Shown here piece after piece: positions 8,788-15,917 of a DNA stretch of 19,704 nucleotides. This stretch comes from Pseudomonadota bacterium (GTDB lineage Bacteria; Pseudomonadota; Gammaproteobacteria; Acidithiobacillales; Acidithiobacillaceae), in the NCBI GenBank assembly GCA_021840785.1, contig JAKBXD010000014.1, forward strand, positions 1-19,704. Direction: 5' to 3'. Within the stretch, counting starts at the first letter, position 1, and every line of letters starts with the position of its first letter. The notes under the pieces were generated by a model. It was not told where the DNA came from and ran no database searches. It saw nothing but the letters and a program-made list of their open reading frames with translations. The translations under genes and the position numbers were made by a program.

Positions 8788-10577
8788 CGTCCGCGCAGAA
8801 AAAGACGGTCCAGATCGGCCAGCGAAAATTGCACGACCGTGGGTCGACCGTGATTGCACTGTCCGAAACGCGGAGTGGCTTCCAGTTGGCGCAGGAGGCT
8901 GTTCATTTCTTCCAGGCTGAGGCGACGACTGGTTTTAATGGCGGCACGGCAAGCCATATCGGCGAGAGCGGCATCGCTGTCCTTCCCGGTCCAGGCCGAC
9001 TCCTCGGCCAGGAGGTCGGCGACGATCTGTCCATAGGTGGCGGCCGGGATGGCCTTGGGGGCGGCATGAATAGCCAACGTTCCGGGACCAGCCACACTGA
9101 TTTCCAGTCCGGCAGCTTGCAGGGCGTTTTGCTTTGCCTCGAAGCGCGCCATCTGTGTCGCTGTTACATGCAGGTATTCTGGAATAATAAATACTTGTTT
9201 ATCATTTTGTTGTGATGCCATCTTCATCTTCTCGTAGAGGATGCGTTCATGGGCGGCATGCTGATCGACGAGGATCATGCCTTCCCTGTTCTCGGCGAGA
9301 ATAAAGCGCGCGTGAATTTGCGCCAGGGCCTGACCAAGAGGGTAGTCCGGGGCCAGCTCCTGAAGGGGTGCCGCAGGCATGTCAGTGCTTGGCACAAAAG
9401 TCATTGCCGGCGCTACCAGTCGTTCCCAATAGGCTCCGGATCCATCCTGCACCGCACTCAGCGGTCGCTGGGCCGGGTGTTGATAAGCCCGGGACAGCGA
9501 ACTTTGCAGCGCAGGCGCCGGTGACAGGGGCTGGACCGGCACAGTCAATTGCGGGTGCGCTCCCCCCTGTTCCGCAATCACCCGCCGCAGGGTATGGAAG
9601 AGAAAATCGTGTATCTCACGACTATCGCGAAAGCGCACCTCGGCCTTGGCGGGATGCACGTTAACATCTACCCGCTCGGGCGGCAGTTTCAGGTAAAGCA
9701 CGTAAAGCGGGTGGCGATCCTGAAACAGTACGTCATTATAGGACGCACGCAGGGCGTGGGTAATCACCGGGTCACGCACCGGACGACCGTTGACGTAAAA
9801 ATACTGTTCGTCCCCGCGGGCACGGTTGTAAGTGGGCAGACCCAGCCAGCCGCTGAGGGATAGGCCTTGATCTTCCTGCTCGATATATAACGCGTTGGCG
9901 AGGAAGCCCTCCCCCATGATATTGGCCACGCGTAGTGCCCGGCTGTCGGCATCCAGGGCCGCAGGAAGCTGCACGAGCGCGCGATCGTTCTGGAGAAGAT
10001 GAAAGGCCACCGGGAAATTGGCCAGAGCGATCTGTCGCAGTACTTTTTGGTTCCGCGACAGTTCAGCGGACGCACTGCGCAAAAACTTGCGCCGCGCGGG
10101 CACATTAAAGAATAAATCAGCCACACGGACCGTGGTGCCCGGTGCCCGGGCTGATGGCTCCGGCACGGCGGTGGCACCACCGATCACTTGCAGACGGGTA
10201 GCCTGCTTCTGGCCATGCGCCCGCGAAACTATTTCCAGGCGCGAAACAGAAGCAATGGCGGGCAAGGCCTCGCCGCGGAAGCCCATGGTATGGATCGCCT
10301 GAAGATCCTCCCAGGTCGCCACTTTACTGGTCGCGTGGCGTTCCAGGGCCAAGACCAGGTCTTCGGGGAATATTCCAACGCCGTCATCCTCAACACTGAG
10401 CAGGTCGACCCCACCACCCTCCAGATGAATCGTGATTCGCGTCGCCCCGGCATCCAGGCTGTTTTCCAATAGCTCTTTGAGGATGGAGGCGGGGCGTTCG
10501 ACCACCTCACCCGCGGCTATCTGATTGGCCAGAGTAGCGTCCAGGCGATGCACGCGGGGTGCTTGATCAGCCGACAT
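8784..10577 (-). CDS. mutL: DNA mismatch repair protein MutL (endonuclease type)
   Basis: MutL couples mismatch recognition by MutS to strand removal. The 597-residue product starts MSADQAPRVHRLDATLANQI and has the GHKL ATPase motifs: E35 and N39 in LKELLENSLDAGA, DDGVGI (64-69) and TMGFRGEAL (97-105). The linker at about 340-410 is Pro/Ala/Gln-rich. The C-terminal domain has the metal-binding endonuclease motif DQHAAHERILYE (438-449), plus ACR (542-544) and CNHGRP (574-579). These mark the nicking type of MutL found in bacteria that lack MutH. I placed the start at 10577; the frame stays open upstream through tsaE but has no family match there. It overlaps tsaE by 11 bases and miaA by four. 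Confidence 0.97.
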   Translation of the reverse strand: MSADQAPRVHRLDATLANQIAAGEVVERPASILKELLENSLDAGATRITIHLEGGGVDLLSVEDDGVGIFPEDLVLALERHATSKVATWEDLQAIHTMGFRGEALPAIASVSRLEIVSRAHGQKQATRLQVIGGATAVPEPSARAPGTTVRVADLFFNVPARRKFLRSASAELSRNQKVLRQIALANFPVAFHLLQNDRALVQLPAALDADSRALRVANIMGEGFLANALYIEQEDQGLSLSGWLGLPTYNRARGDEQYFYVNGRPVRDPVITHALRASYNDVLFQDRHPLYVLYLKLPPERVDVNVHPAKAEVRFRDSREIHDFLFHTLRRVIAEQGGAHPQLTVPVQPLSPAPALQSSLSRAYQHPAQRPLSAVQDGSGAYWERLVAPAMTFVPSTDMPAAPLQELAPDYPLGQALAQIHARFILAENREGMILVDQHAAHERILYEKMKMASQQNDKQVFIIPEYLHVTATQMARFEAKQNALQAAGLEISVAGPGTLAIHAAPKAIPAATYGQIVADLLAEESAWTGKDSDAALADMACRAAIKTSRRLSLEEMNSLLRQLEATPRFGQCNHGRPTVVQFSLADLDRLFLRGR

Positions 10578-11052
10578 CGCTATTGCTCCCGCCGGACGGG
10601 GGTGGCAAAAACTCGGCCCAGCCCTGAACACAAGGTCGATGCGCCTGCCAGTCAAGGCGGTGACTGCCACTGTCCAGAATGCTGAGGCCGAGTGACAGAT
10701 CAGCAGCGGGAAGGAAACCCGCACCCCGCTCCGGCCATTCCACCAGCCACAGGGCGGACTCGGCCAGATAATCCCGAATGCCAATGAATTCCAGCTCTTC
10801 AGGTTCCAGCAAGCGATATAAATCCAGATGCAGCGCGGGTCCGATGCGGGTCTGATATTGTTCCATTAAAGTATAGGTGGGGCTCTTAACGGGCTGGGTG
10901 ACACCCAGCGCTCGCAACACGGCCTGGGTCAAGGTCGTCTTACCGACCCCGAGATCGCCCGCAAGATAAATGACCGCAGGGATATCGATGCGCAGGGCCA
11001 ATCGCTGCCCCCAGTCCCGGCAGGCTTCAGCATCTGCGAAATCCCAGTACAT
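10567..11052 (-). CDS. tsaE: tRNA threonylcarbamoyladenosine biosynthesis ATPase TsaE
   Basis: TsaE is the small ATPase that works with TsaB and TsaD to form t6A37 in tRNAs reading ANN codons. The 161-residue product has the Walker A motif GDLGVGKTT (32-40), SPTYTL (57-62), HLDLYRL (75-81) and EWPER (105-109), all diagnostic for the family. The C-terminal tail after about residue 130 is not strongly conserved. It starts 12 bases after the CBS gene stop with no strong ribosome binding site, and overlaps mutL by 11 bases. In many gammaproteobacteria an N-acetylmuramoyl-L-alanine amidase gene lies between tsaE and mutL; here it is absent. Confidence 0.95.
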   Translation of the reverse strand: MYWDFADAEACRDWGQRLALRIDIPAVIYLAGDLGVGKTTLTQAVLRALGVTQPVKSPTYTLMEQYQTRIGPALHLDLYRLLEPEELEFIGIRDYLAESALWLVEWPERGAGFLPAADLSLGLSILDSGSHRLDWQAHRPCVQGWAEFLPPPSGGSNSDVG

Positions 11053-11064
11053 CAGATACCCGAT

Positions 11065-11520
11065 TCAGGGCTTCAGCAGATGCCGGAGAATGTCCGAACG
11101 ACTGATGATGCCCAACAGGAGGCCGCTGCTGTCGACTACCGGTACGGCATGCACGTCCTTCCGCAGCAATTTTTCGGCAACCGCATCCACATCCTCCTCG
11201 GGGGCTACGCTGATGACGCGGGCCGTGGCCAATTGGCCGGCGGTCACCGCCGTTACCTTGCGCAATTCCTCCTCGTATTCATGCATGCCGCCGAGCGGAA
11301 TCAGTCCGTCGAGAATCGTGAGCATGGTGGGCAGATGCACCTTGCGGTGGGCATCGATCAGATCCCGTTCACCGATCATCCCGACCAGATGACCGTCGCC
11401 ATCGACCACCGGGAGGCTGTGATGCCCGGAACTCAGGAGCAGCTCGCCCACCTTCTGCACCGAATCATCCGCCAGCACGGTGATGGCCTCGCGCGTCATA
11501 ATATCTTGGGCCGTTTTCAT
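11065..11520 (-). CDS. Two-CBS-domain protein, function unknown
   Basis: This 151-residue soluble protein consists of a CBS pair and no other domain. CBS1 covers about 1-58 (IMTREAITVLADDS ... SLPVVDGDGHLVGMIGERDL) and CBS2 about 92-150 (ARVISVAPEEDVDAVAEKLL ... AVPVVDSSGLLLGIISRSDI). The segment between them (about 61-90, VHLPTMLTILDGLIPLGG then EYEEELRKV) is longer than a simple linker and recurs, as I recall, in a family of stand-alone CBS proteins. CBS pairs usually bind adenine nucleotides, SAM or cyclic dinucleotides and act as sensors. The ligand and target here cannot be read from the sequence. The ATG overlaps the bioA stop by one base (TGATG), so it is probably co-translated with bioA. 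Confidence 0.9.
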   Translation of the reverse strand: MKTAQDIMTREAITVLADDSVQKVGELLLSSGHHSLPVVDGDGHLVGMIGERDLIDAHRKVHLPTMLTILDGLIPLGGMHEYEEELRKVTAVTAGQLATARVISVAPEEDVDAVAEKLLRKDVHAVPVVDSSGLLLGIISRSDILRHLLKP

Positions 11521-12869
11521 CAGGATCGTCCTTCCGCCATGGCGTCATATAATGTGTTGAGGATAATGTCTATTTCCGCTGCTGTCACCGACAGCGGCGG
11601 AACTATGGTGAGGAGATCGCCGAGAGGACGGCTATAAACGCCCATTTCCCGTGCCCGTCGGCACACCGCGTATTCGACCCGATCGGCGTAGGGATAAGGC
11701 GCATTCGTCCTGGGATCGCGCAAGGCGATGGCGGCCATCATACCGAACTGGCGGACCTCTCCCGCCCACGACCGGCCGTGAAAGCGTTGCAGCCCGGCGC
11801 GCAACTGGGCGATTTTCCCAGGCAAAGCGGCCAGCACGGCGCCTTCCGCAAAAAGAGCCAGGTTCTCCAGCGCTACCGCACAGGCCAGGGGATTGGCGGT
11901 GTAGGTATGCCCGTAGTAAAACTGCCGGGTTTCCCCGAAAGGCGCAAGGAAAGCGGCATAAACATGTTCTGCGGCGAGGGTCGCGGCCAGCGGCAAGTAA
12001 CCACCGCTCAGCCCTTTGCCCAAGGCCAGCAAGTCTGGTTCGACAGACTCCCACTCACAGGAAAAAAGCTTGCCGCTGCGACCAAAGCCGGTTGCGACCT
12101 CATCAATGATCAACAAAACCTCATAGGCCCGGCACAGACGTTGCGCACCCGCCAGAATGCCGGGAGGAAAAGGCAATATGCCGGCAGCACCTTGCACCCC
12201 CCCCTCCAGGATCAGGGCCGCGATCTCGCCGCCCTGATCCTGGAGCGTGGATTCCAGCGTCGCCAGCCATGCGGTGGTCGCCTGCAGCGGATCTCCCTCG
12301 CAGTCTTCCCATTGCAATACATATGGGCTCGGCAAGCGTAAAGTCGGGAACAGGAGATGGCCGTACACCGCATGAAACAAGGGGAAACCGCCCACCGAAA
12401 CAGCGCCCACGGTGTCACCATGATAGGCATTGTCCAGGGTCAGGAAGAGATGTTTTTCAGGGCGGCCCAGATTACACCAGTATTGAGCCGCCATTTTGAT
12501 GGCCACTTCGACCGCTTCTGACCCATCCTCCGAAAAAAAACAGTGCTGCAAAGAGGCCGGGGTAATTTCCACCAGTGCCTTGGCGAGGTGTATAGCCGGG
12601 GGATTGCTCGCGCCCAGTGCCGTGCTGTGCGCGACTTTACCGATCTGCGCGATCAGGGCGGCGTCCAGTCGGGGGTGGCGATGACCATGGATATTGCACC
12701 ACAGGCTGGCAATGGCGTCCAGACAGCGATGGCCTTCCGTATCGTACACGTAATTGCCTTCGGCCCGTTCGATGATCCATGGATCATCGTCTCCATAACA
12801 CTGCATCTGAGTGAAGGGATGCCAGAAATAACGGCGATCCCATTCCCGCAATTCTTCAGTTTCCGTCAT
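11520..12869 (-). CDS. bioA: Adenosylmethionine--8-amino-7-oxononanoate aminotransferase BioA
   Basis: BioA makes 7,8-diaminopelargonate from KAPA in biotin synthesis, normally using SAM as amino donor. The 449-residue product is a class III PLP aminotransferase. It shows WHPFTQM (16-22), a motif typical of BioA, SLWCNIHGHRHP (55-66), the phosphate-binding SEDGSEAVEVAIKMA (113-127), NAYHGDT (147-153), D256 in IIDEVATGFGRSG, and the PLP lysine K285 in LALGKGLSGGYLPL. The usual EP of the E-P-x-V-Q-G segment is E222-G223 here, encoded in a run of eight G. The start overlaps nnrD by 14 bases, with AGGAG 14 bases upstream of the ATG. No other bio gene is nearby. The donor (SAM or lysine) cannot be settled from the sequence. 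Confidence 0.92.
   Translation of the reverse strand: MTETEELREWDRRYFWHPFTQMQCYGDDDPWIIERAEGNYVYDTEGHRCLDAIASLWCNIHGHRHPRLDAALIAQIGKVAHSTALGASNPPAIHLAKALVEITPASLQHCFFSEDGSEAVEVAIKMAAQYWCNLGRPEKHLFLTLDNAYHGDTVGAVSVGGFPLFHAVYGHLLFPTLRLPSPYVLQWEDCEGDPLQATTAWLATLESTLQDQGGEIAALILEGGVQGAAGILPFPPGILAGAQRLCRAYEVLLIIDEVATGFGRSGKLFSCEWESVEPDLLALGKGLSGGYLPLAATLAAEHVYAAFLAPFGETRQFYYGHTYTANPLACAVALENLALFAEGAVLAALPGKIAQLRAGLQRFHGRSWAGEVRQFGMMAAIALRDPRTNAPYPYADRVEYAVCRRAREMGVYSRPLGDLLTIVPPLSVTAAEIDIILNTLYDAMAEGRS
12197..12204. repeat. Homopolymer run of eight C/G inside bioA
   Basis: Eight consecutive C on the plus strand (G on the coding strand) encode the end of Glu222, Gly223, Gly224 and the first base of Val225 of BioA. 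The frame is open as given. Runs of this length are possible slippage sites and also common sites of sequencing error. Confidence 0.9.
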
Positions 12870-13704
12870 TGTTTTGCGCTAACTCCTGTAGTACGCGAGG
12901 CACTGCCGCCAGGATATCCCTGGCCAGCAGGCTGGCTTCGCCCATCTGCGCGGCAGCGAGGTCACCCGCGCGGGCGTGCAGGCACACGCCAAGGGATAAG
13001 GCCTTGTCCGCTTCCAAATCCTGGGCGAGCAGACCCGCGAGTATACCGGTAAGGACATCCCCGCTGCCGCCCGTCGCCATACCGGGATTGCCCAGCGGGC
13101 AAAGCCAACGACCACCACCCAGTAACAAACTATGGTGACCCTTGAGCACCCAATACCCGCCATAGCGGGCCTGCAATCGGCAAATGGCCGCGACGCGATC
13201 GGCCTGAACGGCGGCGACCGGCACCCCTAGCAGGCGCGCCGCCTCCCCAGGATGGGGGGTAAACAGACGAAGCGCATCGGCGGCCAACAGTTCCGGACCA
13301 AAACGCGCGAGAATGTTCAGGGCGTCGGCGTCCCAGACTTGGGGGCAGGACAGTGTACCGATCTCCCGCAAAAGATCATGGGCGGCCAGGCCCTGACCCA
13401 GGCCCGGGCCAACGGCCAGGACTGCTTGATCCGGCAAATCTGCGAAACTCGCAGGCCAGTCCCGCCAGGTAGCTTCAGGCAGATATGCCGCCAGATAAGG
13501 GATGGCCGAGGGATGACCGACGGCCGTCACCAGTCCGGCGCCCACCCGGTAGGCGGCCACACAGGCCAGCGCCAGTGCCCCGCCCATGCCTGGCCCTCCG
13601 CCTACCGCGAAAACGTGCCCGAAGCTCCCTTTGTGCGCCTGCGGGTTACGCGCCGGCAGGGTCGGGACTGTCCGCCAGTTCAGGGCAACAAAGGCTTCAT
13701 TCAT
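12856..13704 (-). CDS. nnrD: ADP-dependent (S)-NAD(P)H-hydrate dehydratase, single-domain form
   Basis: This enzyme uses ADP to dehydrate S-NADHX and S-NADPHX, damaged forms of the nicotinamide cofactors. The product is 282 residues and matches only the C-terminal (carbohydrate-kinase-like) half of bifunctional YjeF/Nnr. Motifs are GSFGHVFAVGGGPGMGGA (27-44), AVGPGLGQG (97-105), WDADALN (124-130), TPHPGE (149-154) and NPGMATGGSGDVLTG (206-220) with the catalytic aspartate D216. The epimerase domain is not present or adjacent. Two starts are possible: GTG 13710, overlapping the amtB stop as GTGA, or ATG 13704. I prefer the ATG because AGAGG lies eight bases before it but only two before the GTG. 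Confidence 0.93.
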   Translation of the reverse strand: MNEAFVALNWRTVPTLPARNPQAHKGSFGHVFAVGGGPGMGGALALACVAAYRVGAGLVTAVGHPSAIPYLAAYLPEATWRDWPASFADLPDQAVLAVGPGLGQGLAAHDLLREIGTLSCPQVWDADALNILARFGPELLAADALRLFTPHPGEAARLLGVPVAAVQADRVAAICRLQARYGGYWVLKGHHSLLLGGGRWLCPLGNPGMATGGSGDVLTGILAGLLAQDLEADKALSLGVCLHARAGDLAAAQMGEASLLARDILAAVPRVLQELAQNNDGN

Positions 13705-13706
13705 GG

Positions 13707-14924
13707 TCACGCCCTCTCGATATCCTCTTCAGGATATGCGCTGACATGGTGCAGGCTCAAATCGGCACCGGCATACTCCGCCTCGGGGTCCAGACGAATC
13801 CCGATGAAGTACTTGATGCCGCCGTAGACGATGCCGCTGCCCGCCAGGGCGACCAGTACGCCCAACGAGGTACCCAGCAACTGGGACCAGAAACTGACCC
13901 CACCGGCGCCGCCGAGAAACTGATGTCCAAAAATGCCGACGGCCAGCCCACCCCACACGCCGCAGACGCCGTGCATCGGCCATACGCCAAGCACGTCATC
14001 CAGACGCAGGCGGTGCTGCACAAAAGTGAAGAGGTAGACAAAGATAATACCGGCAATAGCGCCGATGGCCAAAGCACCAATGGGTTGCACCACATCGGAA
14101 CCGGCGCAGATCGCGACCAGACCCGCCAGAGCGCCATTGTGTACGAAGCCCGGGTCGCCTTTCCCTACCGCCAGGGCCGCCAGCATACCGCCCACCAGCG
14201 CCATAAGCGAATTGAGCGCCACCAGACCCTGCACCGCCATCAGTTGCTGCGCACTCATCACATTAAAGCCAAACCAGCCGATGATCAGAATCCAGGAACC
14301 CAGCGCCAGAAAGGGAATATTGGATGGTGGCATGGCATGCACCACACCATTTTTCCCGTAACGCCCCTTGCGCGGACCCAGCAGCCAGACCGCCATCAGC
14401 GCCATCCAACCACCCATGGCATGGACCACCACCGAGCCCGCGAAATCGTGAAAAGGCGCACCAAAAACGCTGGCAAACCAGGCCTGAATGCCATAATGAT
14501 TATTCCAGACGATGCCTTCATAAAAGGGATAAACCAGCCCCACCAGGAAGGCCGTCGCCAGCAATTGCGGATAAAAACGCGCCCGTTCGGCGATACCACC
14601 GGAAATAATAGCCGGTACCGCGGCGGCGAAGGTGAGCAGGAAGAAAAAGCGCACCATCTCGAAGCCGTGATTACCCGTGGTCAGGGTCTTCACATCACCG
14701 AAAAAGCTGATGCCGTAGGCGATGTGGTAACCCACAAAAAAATAGACCATGGTAGAAATACCAAAATCGCTGAGAATTTTGACCAATGCGTTGACCTGAC
14801 TGCGGCGCCTTACCGTGCCCAGTTCCAGAAAGGCGAATCCGCCGTGCATGGCAAGTACCAGAATGGCACCCATCAGCAAAAAAAACACATTCCCACCCGG
14901 AGGCGTGGCGCCTATGGCTGTCAT
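13707..14924 (-). CDS. amtB: Ammonium transporter, Amt family
   Basis: This is an inner-membrane ammonium channel/transporter. The 405-residue, strongly hydrophobic product has the expected set of about eleven transmembrane helices. The paired pore histidines are H168 (DFAGSVVVHAMGG) and H318 (WPMHGVCGVWGG), and D160 is also present; this numbering is the same as in mature E. coli AmtB. Other family motifs are SGGIAERARF (108-117) and GDPGFVHNGALAGLVAICAG (256-275). Unlike E. coli AmtB it has no cleavable signal peptide ahead of the first helix. The tail after the last helix (about 376-405) resembles the conserved cytoplasmic tail that interacts with GlnK. No glnK is adjacent. AGAGGAAG lies upstream of the ATG. 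Confidence 0.96.
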   Translation of the reverse strand: MTAIGATPPGGNVFFLLMGAILVLAMHGGFAFLELGTVRRRSQVNALVKILSDFGISTMVYFFVGYHIAYGISFFGDVKTLTTGNHGFEMVRFFFLLTFAAAVPAIISGGIAERARFYPQLLATAFLVGLVYPFYEGIVWNNHYGIQAWFASVFGAPFHDFAGSVVVHAMGGWMALMAVWLLGPRKGRYGKNGVVHAMPPSNIPFLALGSWILIIGWFGFNVMSAQQLMAVQGLVALNSLMALVGGMLAALAVGKGDPGFVHNGALAGLVAICAGSDVVQPIGALAIGAIAGIIFVYLFTFVQHRLRLDDVLGVWPMHGVCGVWGGLAVGIFGHQFLGGAGGVSFWSQLLGTSLGVLVALAGSGIVYGGIKYFIGIRLDPEAEYAGADLSLHHVSAYPEEDIERA

Positions 14925-14944
14925 GATCGCTGCTTCCTCTCAAA

Positions 14945-14973
14945 ATTTAATTGATTTTATATTTACGAAACAA
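14945..14973 (-). promoter_or_regulatory. Weak candidate promoter upstream of amtB
   Basis: The 60 bases between recR and amtB are AT-rich against a GC-rich background. On the minus strand TTGTTT (14968-14973) and TTAAAT (14945-14950) are 17 bases apart, the right spacing for sigma70, though the hexamers match consensus only partly. A TATAAA nearby lacks a matching -35. I see no sigma54 (GG-N10-GC) pattern, which might have been expected for nitrogen control. Confidence 0.3.
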
Positions 14974-14984
14974 TGGATAACGTC

Positions 14985-15584
14985 TCATTCATCGAGCAAT
15001 CGGCGACCATGCAATGCGCGCCCGAGGGTGCTACGATCGACGTATTCCAATTCGCCGCCCACCGGCACCCCGCGGGCGATACGGCTGATTGTCATACCCT
15101 CGGGAACCAGCCCGGCAAGGAACTGTGCCGTGGCCTCCCCTTCCAGAGTGGGATTGGTCGCAAAAATCACTTCCCGCAAGTCTGCCTCACCCAAACGCGC
15201 GCTGAGGCGATCAATGTGCAGGGCTTCGGGACCGATGCCGTCCAGGGGCGACAAATGCCCCATCAACACAAAAAACTCGCCGACAAACACCCCCGTATCT
15301 TCGATAGCGCGCAGATCAGCGGGAGATTCCACGACGCAGAGGATGGAACGGTCCCGATCTTCAGAGCGACAGACGGCGCACAACGGCGCTTCGCTCAGAT
15401 TATTGCAGCGCTGACAAAAACGGACCATGGCATGGGCCTGCTGCAAGGCGGCGGCCAGTTGCGGCATGAGATCGCGCTTGCGCACCAGCAACTCATAGCC
15501 GATCCGTTGCGCCGAACGCGGGCCAATACCCGGCAGGCGGCGGAGCAGTGCCACCAGGGCATCCATACTCGGAACATCTGCCAT
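14985..15584 (-). CDS. recR: Recombination mediator protein RecR
   Basis: RecR acts with RecF and RecO to load RecA on gapped DNA. The 199-residue product has a helix-hairpin-helix at the N-terminus (RLPGIGPRSAQRIGYELL, about 16-33), a four-cysteine zinc finger (C57, C60, C69, C72) and a Toprim domain from about 80 (ILCVVESPADLRAIE), followed by the C-terminal GGELEYVDRSTLGRAL segment. Length is as usual for the family. It starts six bases after the ybaB stop with only a weak TAGG as ribosome binding site, so it probably relies on coupling. The dnaX-ybaB-recR order is widely conserved. Confidence 0.97.
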   Translation of the reverse strand: MADVPSMDALVALLRRLPGIGPRSAQRIGYELLVRKRDLMPQLAAALQQAHAMVRFCQRCNNLSEAPLCAVCRSEDRDRSILCVVESPADLRAIEDTGVFVGEFFVLMGHLSPLDGIGPEALHIDRLSARLGEADLREVIFATNPTLEGEATAQFLAGLVPEGMTISRIARGVPVGGELEYVDRSTLGRALHGRRLLDE

Positions 15585-15590
15585 AAATGC

Positions 15591-15914
15591 CTAGAAAGGC
15601 AGGTTCATGCCCGGAATATTCATGCCACCCGTCACGTCCGACATCCGCTCCGCGCTGACCTTCTCGGCATTGCGCACGGCGTCATTGATGGCGGCAGCCA
15701 CGAGATCCTCGAGCATTTCCCGATCGCCATCGGCAAGCAGAGAGGGGTCAATACGCACCCGGCGTACGTCATACCGGCAGGTCATGGTGACTTCTACCAG
15801 ATTACCGCCCGCATAGCCTCGCACCTCTACCTGGGCAAGTTCTTCCTGCGTCTTTTGCATGCGCTCCTGGAGCTGCTGCGCCTGCTTCATGATATTTCCC
15901 AATCCACCCTTCAT
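15591..15914 (-). CDS. ybaB: Nucleoid-associated protein, YbaB/EbfC family
   Basis: This is a small (107-residue) DNA-binding protein of the YbaB/EbfC family, which forms dimers with a central beta sheet and flanking helices. The N-terminus ([20 protein letters not shown]) and the [21 protein letters not shown] and [16 protein letters not shown] segments are typical. The C-terminus is Met/Gly/Pro-rich ([13 protein letters not shown]). It starts three bases after the dnaX stop, and GAGAGGGG in the end of dnaX serves as ribosome binding site. Its role with RecR and DnaX is not firmly known; the gene order suggests a link to repair or replication. Confidence 0.96.
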   Translation of the reverse strand: MKGGLGNIMKQAQQLQERMQKTQEELAQVEVRGYAGGNLVEVTMTCRYDVRRVRIDPSLLADGDREMLEDLVAAAINDAVRNAEKVSAERMSDVTGGMNIPGMNLPF

Positions 15915-15917
15915 CTT

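Noticed and set aside
10578..10784. N-terminal extension of MutL to 10784
   Set aside because: The extra 69 codons lie wholly inside tsaE and have no MutL similarity; MSADQAPRVHRLDATLANQI is the normal family N-terminus.
14878..14885. A/T run of eight in amtB (similar runs at 1671-1678 in yfgM and 12533-12540 in bioA)
   Set aside because: These encode Phe-Phe/Leu pairs in the expected frame of membrane or conserved segments; runs of this length in T-rich codons are unremarkable.
13485..14954. 489-codon open frame on the plus strand
   Set aside because: It is antisense to amtB and nnrD, whose proteins show full family motifs. The plus-strand translation is rich in His, Gln and Arg and matches no fold I recognise; long antisense frames are common in GC-rich DNA.
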